12,583 bases of DNA, taken from the NCBI GenBank assembly GCA_002404115.1, contig DHJB01000066.1, positions 1 to 12,583 on the forward strand. The letters are read 5' to 3'. A model generated the notes under the pieces. The model made no database searches. It was not told where the DNA came from and saw only the letters and a program-made list of their open reading frames with translations. The stretch comes from Microbacteriaceae bacterium UBA4731. GTDB lineage: Bacteria; Actinomycetota; Actinomycetes; Actinomycetales; Microbacteriaceae. Made by a program: the position numbers and the translations under genes. Positions 1 through 7,239 of this stretch are shown here, piece by piece. Positions within the stretch are counted from its first letter, which is position 1. Each line of letters begins with the position of its first letter.

Positions 1-1
1 C

Positions 2-727
2 CACCTCATCGACTGGCAGGGCAACGACTGGACGCCCGACTCCGGGCGCCCGGCCGCGCACCCGAACTCTCGGTTCACGGTCGCTGCCGCGCAGTGCCCG
101 TCGATCTCCGAAGACTGGGAGGCGTTCGGGGGCGTGCCGATCGACGCCATCCTGTTCGGTGGTCGTCGCGCGACCAACGTGCCGCTCGTCGCCCAGGCGC
201 GCAGCTGGAAGCACGGTGTGTTCATGGGTGCCACGATCTCCTCCGAGAAGACCGCGGCGGCCGAAGGCACCGTTGGCGAGCTGCGCCGCGACCCGTTCGC
301 GATGCTCCCGTTCTGCGGCTACAACATGGCCGACTACTGGGGCCACTGGCTCAAGGTCGGCAAGGGCCTCGGCGTCAACGCTCCCGCGATCTTCCAGGTG
401 AACTGGTTCCGCAAGGGCGACGACGGCAGCTTCCTGTGGCCCGGCTTCGGCGAGAACTCGCGCGTGATCGAGTGGATCGTGCGTCGCATCGAGGGCAAGG
501 CGGATGCCGTTGACACCCCGATCGGCCTGCTCCCCGCCGAGAACGCGCTCAACCTCGACGGCCTCGACCTGTCCGCGAACCAGGTCGAGCAGCTGTTCCG
601 CATCGACAACGAGTCCTGGCTCAAGGAGTGCGACCTCACCGAGGAGTACTTCGAGAAGTTCGGCGCCCGCGTTCCTCCGGCGCTGTACGCCGAGCTCGCA
701 AGCGTGCGCTACAACCTCCGCGGCTAA
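2..727 (+). CDS. pckG: Phosphoenolpyruvate carboxykinase (GTP), C-terminal part
   Basis: This is the 3' end of a gene whose start lies before the window. It is open from base 2 to the TAA at 725-727 and gives 241 residues of a family that is usually about 600 residues long. GTP-type PEP carboxykinase converts oxaloacetate and GTP to phosphoenolpyruvate, GDP and CO2 in the cytosol, the first committed step of gluconeogenesis. Recognisable family blocks, in order, are [12 protein letters not shown] at the left edge, [15 protein letters not shown] (Arg-rich substrate loop), the stretch with [41 protein letters not shown], and [12 protein letters not shown], which belongs to the guanine-nucleotide pocket. 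No frameshift is visible. A strong terminator follows 46 bp after the stop, so the gene ends its transcription unit. The family assignment is near certain; the catalytic P-loop lies outside the window and cannot be checked. Confidence 0.96.
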   Translation, partial: HLIDWQGNDWTPDSGRPAAHPNSRFTVAAAQCPSISEDWEAFGGVPIDAILFGGRRATNVPLVAQARSWKHGVFMGATISSEKTAAAEGTVGELRRDPFAMLPFCGYNMADYWGHWLKVGKGLGVNAPAIFQVNWFRKGDDGSFLWPGFGENSRVIEWIVRRIEGKADAVDTPIGLLPAENALNLDGLDLSANQVEQLFRIDNESWLKECDLTEEYFEKFGARVPPALYAELASVRYNLRG

Positions 728-772
728 CTCTCGACACATCGGCTCTCGTACTTTCGTGCGAGTTGCCCCGAG

Positions 773-804
773 CGGCCCCTTGACTCACCGTCAAGGGGCC
801 GTTT
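773..804 (+). terminator. Rho-independent terminator after pckG
   Basis: A perfect 12-bp inverted repeat has arms at 773-784 and 790-801 and a 5-base loop (TCACC). TTTG follows the stem directly. The stem is GC-rich at its base and sits 46 bp after the PEP carboxykinase stop. The T tract is short, as is common in actinobacteria. It separates PEP carboxykinase transcription from the downstream mannosidase. Confidence 0.85.
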
Positions 805-835
805 GTGCATCTCCCCGGAGCGCGCAGCTGAGTCG

Positions 836-841
836 TAGGAT
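836..841 (+). promoter_or_regulatory. Possible -10 box for the mannosidase gene
   Basis: TAGGAT fits the actinobacterial TANNNT -10 pattern and lies 46 bp before the ATG at 888, downstream of the terminator that isolates this gene. No convincing -35 box is seen at the usual spacing. The gene must have a promoter somewhere in 805-887, and this is only the best candidate by eye. Confidence 0.25.
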
Positions 842-887
842 TCAGACACAGTCCGGCAGCGGCAACCGGGCGGGAAGCCGAGGATCC

Positions 888-3800
888 ATGCATGATGACA
901 GTGCACTCGTACAGCTGAGGATCAGCCGTTTCGTGAAGGAACGGCTGCGCCCGGCGATCTACCGGGAGTCCGTTCCGCTGTCGATCGAGGTCTGGGAGGC
1001 GCCGGGCGAACCGGTGCCGTTTGCCGAGGCGGTCGAGCAGAACTTCGAGCCGTTTGGCACCGGCAGCGCGTGGGGTCGGCCGTGGGGCACGACCTGGCTG
1101 CACGTCACCGGCGTCGTCCCGGAGGAGTGGCCGGCCGGCGAGCTGCTGCGTCCGGAGGCGGTCGTCGACCTCGGCTTCAGCTCCACCGCCCCCGGGTTCC
1201 AGGCCGAAGGCCTCGCCTGGTCGCCGGACGGCGTCATCCTCAAGGCGATCGAACCTCGCAACCAGGCCGTGCCGGTCGCCGCCGGCCCGGGGCAGCCCGT
1301 CGACTTTTACATCGAAGCGGCATCGAACCCGGATGTCACGGCGAACTGGACGTTCGTGCCGACCGTCCAGGGTGACCTGGCCACCGCGGGAACCGACCCG
1401 ATCTACCCTCTGCGCCGGGTTGACCTGGCCTTGCGCGACCAGACCGTCTGGGAGCTCGTGCAGGATTTCTGGACCCTCGAAGGGCTGCTCCGCGAACTGC
1501 CGGCGTCTCAGCCCCGGCGGGCAGAAATCCTGCGCGCGCTCGAGCGCTGCATCGACACCATGGACCCGCACGACGTGGCCGGCACGGCATCCGCCGGCCG
1601 TGAGGCCCTGGCCCGGGTACTCGCCAGCCCGGCGAACGCGAGCTCCCACCGCCTGCACGCGGTCGGCCACGCACACATCGACAGCGCCTGGCTGTGGCCG
1701 GTGCGGGAGACCGTGCGCAAGGTGGCGCGCACCTTCTCGAACGTGCTGCACCTGATCGAACAGGACGAGGACTTCGCTTTCGCGGCGTCATCGGCCCAGC
1801 AGTACGCCTGGCTCAAGCAGACCTACCCGGAGCTGTTCGAGCGCGTCAAGGCGGCGATCGCCGCCGGCAGCTTCGTGCCGGTGGGCGGCATGTGGGTGGA
1901 GTCAGACACCAACATGCCCGGCGGCGAGGCGCTGGCCCGCCAGTTCGTGGCCGGCAAACGGTTCTTCATGGAGGAGTTCGGCGTCGAACCCCTCGAGGTC
2001 TGGCTGCCCGACTCCTTCGGTTATTCGGCCGCGCTCCCGCAGATCGTGGCGGCCGCCGGATCCCGATGGTTCCTGACCCAGAAAATCTCCTGGAACGAGA
2101 CGAACCGGATGCCGCACCACACCTTCCGCTGGGAAGGCATCGACGGCACCCGGATCTTCACACACTTCCCCCCGGTCGACACCTACAACGCGGAGTTGTC
2201 CGGGGAGGAGCTGGCACTAGCGGAACGTCAGTATGCCGAAAAGGGGTCGGCTAACACGTCGCTTGTGCCATTTGGGTGGGGGGATGGTGGCGGCGGTCCA
2301 ACGGGGGAAATGATCGCCGCCGCCCATCGCACCCGGTCACTCGAGGGGTCTCCCCGGGTCGAGCTGTCCACCCCGCGCCGCTTCTTCGAGGCCGCGGAGG
2401 CCGAGTATCCAGAGCCGCCCGTCTGGTCGGGGGAGCTCTACCTCGAATTCCACCGCGGCACCTACACATCCCAGGCCCGCACCAAGCGCGGCAACCGCCG
2501 CAGCGAGCACCTGCTGCGGGAGGCGGAGCTGTGGGCGACCGTCGTCGCCGTGCGAGCTGGCGCCGAGTACCCCTACGACACGCTCGAGGAAACCTGGCGC
2601 CTGGTGCTGCTCCAGCAGTTCCACGACATCCTGCCCGGCTCGTCGATCGCCTGGGTGCACCGCGAGGCCGAACGCAACTACGCGGAGGTCGCCCGCACCC
2701 TGGGCGCGCTGATCGAGGCGTCGGTGACGGAGCTCGCCGGCCCGGGGGAGAAGTCGCTCTCGCTGAACGCCGGGCCGTATGCGCTGGGCGGGGTCCCAGC
2801 GCTCGGCGGAGTCGGCGGGCCTGGCGACGGCGCCGGGCTCGTCTCGGTTTCCGCCTCCGGGAGGCGCGCCAGGTCGGCGGCGTCGGGAGCGTCGATCGAA
2901 CGCGGGCCGCACGGCATCGTGCTGCGGAATGCGCTCGTCGCCGTCACCATCGACTCCGACGGGCTGTTTCCTTCGGTGCGCGACCTCGCAGCCGACCGGG
3001 AGCTGGTCCCCGTGAACCGGCGCGGCAACCTGCTCCAGCTCCACCGGGACACGCCCACCCAGTGGGACGCCTGGGACATCGACGAGCACTACACCCGCAA
3101 CGTCGCCGAGCTGACGGAGGCGGAGTCCGTCGAGGTCTTCGTCGACACCCCGGCCCTGGTCGGGGTGCGGGTCACCCGGTCGTTTGGTGCCTCCCGCGTG
3201 GTCGAGGAGATCACCCTGGCCGCCGGGTCGCCGTCGGTCGACCTCTCCTTCGACATCGACTGGCACGAGCGGCAGAAGCTGCTCAAGCTCGCCTTTCCGC
3301 TCGACCTGCACGCCGACCGGGCCGCATCCGAGATCCAGTTCGGGCACGTCTACCGGCCCACGCACGCGAACACCTCCTGGGACGCCGCCCGCTTCGAAAC
3401 CGTCGCGCACCGCTGGGTGCACGTCGGCGAGCCCGGCTACGGCGTGGCGGTGGCGAACGATTCCACCTACGGGCACTCCATTAGCCGGTCGACGGATGCG
3501 GCCGGCCGCACGGCCACGACCGTGCGCCTGTCGCTGCTGCGCGCGCCGCTCTATCCTGACCCCGAGTCCGACCAGGGCTCGCACGAGCTGCACGTGTCGC
3601 TGCGGGTGGGCGCCGGCATCGCCGACGCAGTTGCAGAGGGGTACCGGCTGAACCTGCCGCTGCGCACGGTCGCCGGCGTCGGGCGCGACCACCTCGACCC
3701 GTTGTTCACGGTCGACAACCCGGCCGTCGTGATCGAGGCCGTCAAGCTCGCGGAAGACCGCAGCGGGGATGTGATCGTGCGGCTCTACGAGGCGCACGGC

Positions 3801-3983
3801 GCACGGGCCAGGGCGCGGGTCATCCGTCATTTCGACGCGACGGATGTGGCCGAAACCGACCTGCTCGAACGTCGGCTGGCCGAGCCCCGCGCCACACTCT
3901 CGCCCGACGCGTCGGACGAAGCAGCGTTCACGCTCGAGCTGCGCCCGTTCCAGCTGGTCACCCTCCGCTTCGCCCGCCCCTAG
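888..3983 (+). CDS. Alpha-mannosidase, glycoside hydrolase family 38
   Basis: The gene encodes 1031 residues, a normal length for bacterial GH38 enzymes. These are zinc-dependent retaining exo-mannosidases that trim alpha-mannose from glycans. The residues expected for the metal site and nucleophile are all visible: H263 and D265 in AHIDSAWLWP, D375 (nucleophile and ligand) in WLPDSFGYS, and H579 in QQFHDILPGSS. The FGWGDGGGGPTGEM block (D466) is typical of the Ams1-like bacterial/fungal branch and may carry the acid/base. The mid-domain motif FHRGTYTSQARTKRGNRRSE begins near residue 521. The beta-rich C-terminal domain follows a Gly/Ala-rich stretch at about 634-669. No signal peptide is present, so a cytosolic location is inferred. 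The open frame extends upstream through the terminator, but ATG 888 is the first sensible start after it; its ribosome site (GGGAAG or AGGA nearby) is weak. No sugar transporter adjoins it on either side. Confidence 0.95.
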   Translation: MHDDSALVQLRISRFVKERLRPAIYRESVPLSIEVWEAPGEPVPFAEAVEQNFEPFGTGSAWGRPWGTTWLHVTGVVPEEWPAGELLRPEAVVDLGFSSTAPGFQAEGLAWSPDGVILKAIEPRNQAVPVAAGPGQPVDFYIEAASNPDVTANWTFVPTVQGDLATAGTDPIYPLRRVDLALRDQTVWELVQDFWTLEGLLRELPASQPRRAEILRALERCIDTMDPHDVAGTASAGREALARVLASPANASSHRLHAVGHAHIDSAWLWPVRETVRKVARTFSNVLHLIEQDEDFAFAASSAQQYAWLKQTYPELFERVKAAIAAGSFVPVGGMWVESDTNMPGGEALARQFVAGKRFFMEEFGVEPLEVWLPDSFGYSAALPQIVAAAGSRWFLTQKISWNETNRMPHHTFRWEGIDGTRIFTHFPPVDTYNAELSGEELALAERQYAEKGSANTSLVPFGWGDGGGGPTGEMIAAAHRTRSLEGSPRVELSTPRRFFEAAEAEYPEPPVWSGELYLEFHRGTYTSQARTKRGNRRSEHLLREAELWATVVAVRAGAEYPYDTLEETWRLVLLQQFHDILPGSSIAWVHREAERNYAEVARTLGALIEASVTELAGPGEKSLSLNAGPYALGGVPALGGVGGPGDGAGLVSVSASGRRARSAASGASIERGPHGIVLRNALVAVTIDSDGLFPSVRDLAADRELVPVNRRGNLLQLHRDTPTQWDAWDIDEHYTRNVAELTEAESVEVFVDTPALVGVRVTRSFGASRVVEEITLAAGSPSVDLSFDIDWHERQKLLKLAFPLDLHADRAASEIQFGHVYRPTHANTSWDAARFETVAHRWVHVGEPGYGVAVANDSTYGHSISRSTDAAGRTATTVRLSLLRAPLYPDPESDQGSHELHVSLRVGAGIADAVAEGYRLNLPLRTVAGVGRDHLDPLFTVDNPAVVIEAVKLAEDRSGDVIVRLYEAHGARARARVIRHFDATDVAETDLLERRLAEPRATLSPDASDEAAFTLELRPFQLVTLRFARP

Positions 3984-4033
3984 CCCCTCCCTCGCTCCGC
4001 CGCGCTTCCGGCCTGCCCGGAGCGCGCGCCCTT

Positions 4034-4116
4034 CCGAATTCGACGGAGATTTTGCGGAATTCGGCCCGTTTGGGCTCCGAAACGGGGTTCCGGGCCAAAA
4101 TCTCCGTCGAATTCGG
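4034..4116. repeat. Large palindromic element in a convergent intergenic gap
   Basis: Perfect inverted arms of 21 bp lie at 4034-4054 and 4096-4116, separated by 41 bp. The arms include an EcoRI-type GAATTC each, and a third GAATTC lies inside at 4057-4062. The interior can pair again: 4065-4071 with 4080-4086 (7 bp, 8-base loop), or alternatively 4063-4068 with 4091-4096. It lies between the convergent mannosidase and exporter genes, so it could act as a bidirectional terminator. The size, the layered symmetry and the self-similar half-sites also look like a dispersed REP or MITE-like element. No flanking target duplication is visible. The structure is read directly; the function is inferred. 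Confidence 0.85.
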
Positions 4117-4130
4117 TGAGCTCGCGGGGA

Positions 4131-4168
4131 GGCGCGGGCGGGGCGCGGGCGGGGCGCGGGCGGGGCGA
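4131..4168. repeat. 11-bp GC-only tandem repeat
   Basis: Three exact copies of GGCGCGGGCGG occupy 4131-4163, and a partial fourth copy follows to about 4168. It sits directly beyond the stop codon of the minus-strand exporter gene (stop at 4176-4178). It may be prone to length change by slippage. No function can be assigned. Confidence 0.85.
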
Positions 4169-4175
4169 GAGGGAG

Positions 4176-6257
4176 TTAGACGAGGAGCTGGTGCTTGGCG
4201 AGCTCGCGGTAGAGCGGGGTGGAGGCGACGAGCTCCGAGTGGGTGCCGGTGCCGACGACGCGGCCGTGGTCGAGAACCACGATCTGGTCTGAATCGACCA
4301 CCGTCGACAGGCGGTGCGCGATCACGATCAGCGTGCGATTCACCGCCACGGCGTCGATCGCCTCGCGCATCTTCTGCTCGTTGACGCCGTCGAGGCTCGA
4401 GGTGGACTCGTCCAGCAGCAGGATCGGCGGGGCCGCGAGCAGCGCCCGGGCGATCGCGAGGCGCTGGCGTTCGCCGCCGGAGAGCATGACGCCGGATTCG
4501 CCGACGGCCGCGCCGAGCCCGGCCGGGTCTCGGTCGAGCACCTCGCCGAGGTTCACGGCGTGCAGCACGGCGATGCACTCCTCGTCGGTCGCGTCGGGCG
4601 TGGCCAGGGTGAGGTTGTCGCGCAGCGATCCGGCCAGCACGGGCGCGTCCTGCTCGACGTAGCCGATCTGCGAGCGCAGGGCGGTGCGGTCGAGGGTGCG
4701 GATGTCCAGCCCACCCATTCGCACCAGGCCGGCCTGGGGGTCGTAGAACCGTTCGATCAGGGCGAGAATCGTACTCTTACCGGCGCCGGAGGGCCCGACC
4801 AGGGCCGTGCGCAGCCCGCGCGGCGCGGTGAACGACACGCCGCGGAGCACTGGGCGGGGCCCGCTCGCTGTCGCCTCGCGGGGCAGCCCTGCGGTCTGCG
4901 CAGCCTCAGCGGCAGCCTCAGCGGCGGCCTCGGCCAGATCGGGTTCGGCGAAGACCTCGTCGAACACGGCGGGCATGGCAATGACGGTCTCGATCACCGG
5001 GGGCACGGCGACGGCGGCCTCGGCCATCGCGGCCTCTGCGGCCGCCAGTTCGGCGGCTGCTTCGTCGGTCGGCGCCGGCTGCGGCGCGGCCGCGTAGCCG
5101 AAGTGCACGTCCTCGAAGGCGATGGCCGGGGCATCCGGCTGCATTGTAATGTTCGCGGCGCCGACCGTGATGGCCAGCGGGGCGATGTCGCGGTCGAACT
5201 GGTCCTCGGCGGGCAGGTCGATGATCTCCTGGATGCGGCCGAGCGCGCCGAGCGCCGAGTTCACCGAGGTGATCGCGCCGAAGGCCTGGCCGAGCGGCAT
5301 GATCATCATGAACAGGAAGAGGATGAACGAGACCAGGTGCGCCACCGTGATCGCTCCGCTGGCCACGCGGAACCCGCCCACGCCGAGCACAACAAGGAAC
5401 GACACCTGCATGGCGATGCCCGCGATGGGCACGACGAGGGCGGAGATCTTGGCGACCTTGATGCCCATCAGCCAGGCGCCCTTCGCGTCTTCCTCGACGA
5501 CGGCGATTTCCCGATCGGTCGCGTTGGAGGCGCGCACGGTGCGCACCGCGCTGATCGCGCGCTCGACGCTCGCGGCCAGGTCGCCGACCTTGGCCTGCGC
5601 GGCGCGGCTGGCGGTGCGGATGCGCTGCGACAACACTGTCACCGTGACCACCGACGCGGTGATGACGAGCACGGTCAGCCCGAGCAGCACCGGGTCGATG
5701 ACGAGCATGGCGATGAGCGCGCCGACGAAGGTGAGCGACCCACCGATCGCCTCGACGAGGCCCTGGGTGAGCACGGCCCGCAGCAGCGTGGTGTCCGAGC
5801 CGACCCGGGAAACGAGGTCTCCGGTGCGACGGGTGTCGAATTCGCTGATCGGCAGGCGCAGCATCCTTCCGATCAGTTTGCGGCGGCTGGAGAGTACGAC
5901 GCCCTCGCCGGTGCGTTGGAGCAGGTAGTGCTGGTAGCCGTTGATCAGGCCGGACACCACGACCAGGGCGATGAGGCCCCAGACGAGCCCGCCGAGCGGG
6001 TTGCCCTTCTGCACGACGGTGATCACCTGGCTGACCAGGAGCGGCTGGGCGAGGCTCGCCGCGGCGCCGAGCACGCTCAGCACGATGACGAAGCCGAGCA
6101 CCTTCTTGTGTTCGAACAGGTAGGGGAGGAGCTGGCTGAATGTCGCGCGCGGGCCCTCCGCGGTGCCGCCACGGCGCCCGAACCGCGACCTCATCGTGGG
6201 TCGCTCTGACACGGGCGGGGAGACGGGGGCGGTTTCGCTGCTGGTTGTCGTGCTCAC
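4176..6257 (-). CDS. ABC exporter half-transporter (membrane domain fused to ATPase)
   Basis: Encodes 693 residues from GTG 6257; a TTG one codon earlier is possible, and the residue numbers below count from that TTG. About six membrane segments occupy roughly 52-330. The ATPase domain has Walker A GPSGAGKST (489-497), Q-loop Q537, signature LSGGERQ (593-599), Walker B ILLLDE (613-618) and H-loop H649. All are intact, so a homodimeric exporter is plausible. The substrate is unknown; relatives export lipids, peptides or drugs. The unusual part is residues 391-468, a low-complexity Ala/Glu/Pro-rich insertion between the A-loop block (FEDVHFGY) and the next strand (VLRGVSF), where relatives normally have only a few residues. 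At about 690 residues the protein is longer than the usual 580-620, and the insertion explains most of the excess. It is transcribed divergently from the next operon. MsbA/MdlB/LmrA-like family placement is secure; the specific role is not. Confidence 0.93.
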   Translation of the reverse strand: MSTTTSSETAPVSPPVSERPTMRSRFGRRGGTAEGPRATFSQLLPYLFEHKKVLGFVIVLSVLGAAASLAQPLLVSQVITVVQKGNPLGGLVWGLIALVVVSGLINGYQHYLLQRTGEGVVLSSRRKLIGRMLRLPISEFDTRRTGDLVSRVGSDTTLLRAVLTQGLVEAIGGSLTFVGALIAMLVIDPVLLGLTVLVITASVVTVTVLSQRIRTASRAAQAKVGDLAASVERAISAVRTVRASNATDREIAVVEEDAKGAWLMGIKVAKISALVVPIAGIAMQVSFLVVLGVGGFRVASGAITVAHLVSFILFLFMMIMPLGQAFGAITSVNSALGALGRIQEIIDLPAEDQFDRDIAPLAITVGAANITMQPDAPAIAFEDVHFGYAAAPQPAPTDEAAAELAAAEAAMAEAAVAVPPVIETVIAMPAVFDEVFAEPDLAEAAAEAAAEAAQTAGLPREATASGPRPVLRGVSFTAPRGLRTALVGPSGAGKSTILALIERFYDPQAGLVRMGGLDIRTLDRTALRSQIGYVEQDAPVLAGSLRDNLTLATPDATDEECIAVLHAVNLGEVLDRDPAGLGAAVGESGVMLSGGERQRLAIARALLAAPPILLLDESTSSLDGVNEQKMREAIDAVAVNRTLIVIAHRLSTVVDSDQIVVLDHGRVVGTGTHSELVASTPLYRELAKHQLLV
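4900..4935. repeat. 12-bp in-frame tandem repeat inside the exporter gene
   Basis: The unit GCAGCCTCAGCG occurs at 4900-4911 and 4912-4923 exactly, and at 4924-4935 with three changes. On the minus strand it encodes the alternating Glu/Ala run (AEAAAEAA type) of the ATPase-domain insertion. Because the unit is a multiple of three, copy-number change would lengthen or shorten the protein without a frameshift. Confidence 0.8.
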
Positions 6258-6263
6258 CAACCG

Positions 6264-6269
6264 AGTTTA
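6264..6269 (-). promoter_or_regulatory. Candidate -10 box of the exporter gene
   Basis: On the minus strand this reads TAAACT, a TANNNT match ending 6 bases before GTG 6257. That spacing would place the transcription start at or next to the start codon, implying a leaderless mRNA. This agrees with the lack of a properly spaced Shine-Dalgarno; the GGAGG at 6286-6290 on this strand is about 28 bases away. No clear -35 box was seen. Confidence 0.45.
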
Positions 6270-6298
6270 CTTCCCGGGGGGATGTCCTCCGTTCGGTC

Positions 6299-6304
6299 TA
6301 CAGT
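6299..6304 (+). promoter_or_regulatory. Candidate -10 box of the DrrA-like operon
   Basis: TACAGT (TANNNT) ends 8 bases before GTG 6313, again pointing to leaderless or near-leaderless transcription. ACAGT at 6300-6304 and ACTGT at 6310-6314 form a short inverted repeat around the likely start site, which could be an operator. The -35 region is not obvious. Confidence 0.45.
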
Positions 6305-6312
6305 GGGGAACT

Positions 6313-7239
6313 GTGCCAGAGCCTGTCATCGTTGCCCAGAACCTCGTCAAAAAGTACAAAGATTTCGCCGCCGTCGACGACATCTCATTCGAGGTCGCGG
6401 CCGGCGAATCCTTCGGTCTGCTCGGTCCCAACGGGGCCGGCAAGTCCACGACCATGCGCATGGTCGGGGCGGTCTCGACCCGCACCGGGGGAAACCTGCG
6501 CATCCTCGGCCTCGATCCCGACGAGTACGGGCCGGAGATCCGGTCGCGGCTCGGCGTCGTGCCGCAGTCCGACAACCTCGACACCGAGCTGCGGGTGCGC
6601 GAGAACCTGCTCGTCTACGGCCGCTACTTCGGCCTGCCGCGCCGGCAGGTCGCCAAGCGCGCCGACGAGTTGCTGGCCTTCGCCCAGCTCGAGGACAAGG
6701 CGAAGTCCAAGGTGGATTCCCTCTCCGGCGGAATGAAGCGGCGCCTCACTATCGCGCGCGCGCTGATCAACGACCCGCGCATCCTGCTGCTCGACGAACC
6801 GACCACCGGACTCGACCCGCAGGCCAGGCACATCCTCTGGGACCGGCTGTTCCGGCTCAAGGAACAGGGCACGACCCTGCTGCTCACCACGCACTACATG
6901 GACGAGGCCGAGCAGCTCTGCGACCGGCTGGTCGTCGTCGACAAGGGCGCCATCATGGCGGAGGGATCCCCGGCCGAGCTGATCCGCCGGTATTCGCCGC
7001 GCGAGGTGCTCGAGGTGCGGTTCGGTTCCGACCGGAACGCGCAGGTCGCCGAGCAGATCGGCGGCTTCGGTGAGCGCGTCGAGGTGCTGCCCGACCGCAT
7101 CCTCGTCTACAGCGACAACGGCGAGGCCGAACTGGTGCGAATCACGCAGGCCGGGCTGCACCCGATCACCAGCCTGGTGCGGCGCTCCAGCCTGGAGGAC
7201 GTGTTCCTCCGGCTGACCGGGCGGAGCCTGATCGAATGA
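6313..7239 (+). CDS. ABC-2 export ATPase, DrrA/NodI-like
   Basis: This 308-residue cytosolic ATPase powers the two permeases that follow. It has Walker A GPNGAGKST (38-46), Q-loop Q85, signature LSGGM (137-141), Walker B LLLDEP with D161/E162, and H-loop H194 in TTHYMDEAEQLCDR. The residues after about 225 form the C-terminal extension typical of daunorubicin-resistance (DrrA) and NodI type ATPases, ending in a SSLEDVFLRLTGR block. GTG 6313 is chosen because the divergent promoter lies just before it and the family N-terminus (VIVAQNLVKKYKDF) begins there; a weak GGGG lies at 6305-6308. The stop overlaps the next start by ATGA. Family relatives export antibiotics, lipids or oligosaccharides; the substrate here is not determinable. 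No biosynthetic genes adjoin it, so self-resistance is not supported. Confidence 0.94.
   Translation: MPEPVIVAQNLVKKYKDFAAVDDISFEVAAGESFGLLGPNGAGKSTTMRMVGAVSTRTGGNLRILGLDPDEYGPEIRSRLGVVPQSDNLDTELRVRENLLVYGRYFGLPRRQVAKRADELLAFAQLEDKAKSKVDSLSGGMKRRLTIARALINDPRILLLDEPTTGLDPQARHILWDRLFRLKEQGTTLLLTTHYMDEAEQLCDRLVVVDKGAIMAEGSPAELIRRYSPREVLEVRFGSDRNAQVAEQIGGFGERVEVLPDRILVYSDNGEAELVRITQAGLHPITSLVRRSSLEDVFLRLTGRSLIE

Noticed and set aside
504..887. Upstream in-frame extension of the mannosidase into pckG
   Set aside because: It would overlap pckG and cross its terminator, and its translation is Ser/Arg/Thr-rich shadow sequence. ATG 888 is the sensible start.
888..905. Similar starts of the mannosidase (MHDDSAL) and the binding protein (MHDSGDAL)
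   Set aside because: The similarity covers only a few codons and is not continued upstream or downstream, so it is taken as chance.
2272..2299. G-rich run (GGGTGGGGGGATGG and following) as a G-quadruplex
   Set aside because: It encodes the conserved WGDGGGG motif of GH38, so protein sequence explains it; only two-layer G tracts are available over most of the run.
2337..3830. Long minus-strand open frame (497 codons) opposite the mannosidase
   Set aside because: It is Arg/Gly/Pro/Asp-rich with no recognisable domain and mirrors a gene with a clear family and intact motifs. Long antisense frames are normal in high-GC DNA.
3993..4024. 7-bp inverted repeat CGCTCCG/CGGAGCG after the mannosidase stop
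   Set aside because: The loop is 18 bases and there is no T run; such short matches are expected in GC-rich DNA.
4034..4116. Palindrome as the end of an insertion sequence
   Set aside because: No transposase frame lies between or beside the arms and no target-site duplication is visible; the arms are too close to hold a gene.
4314..6209. Plus-strand open frame (631 codons) opposite the ABC exporter
   Set aside because: Its composition (His/Gly/Asp/Arg-rich) is the typical shadow of a GC-rich membrane/ATPase gene, and it has no ribosome site or domain.
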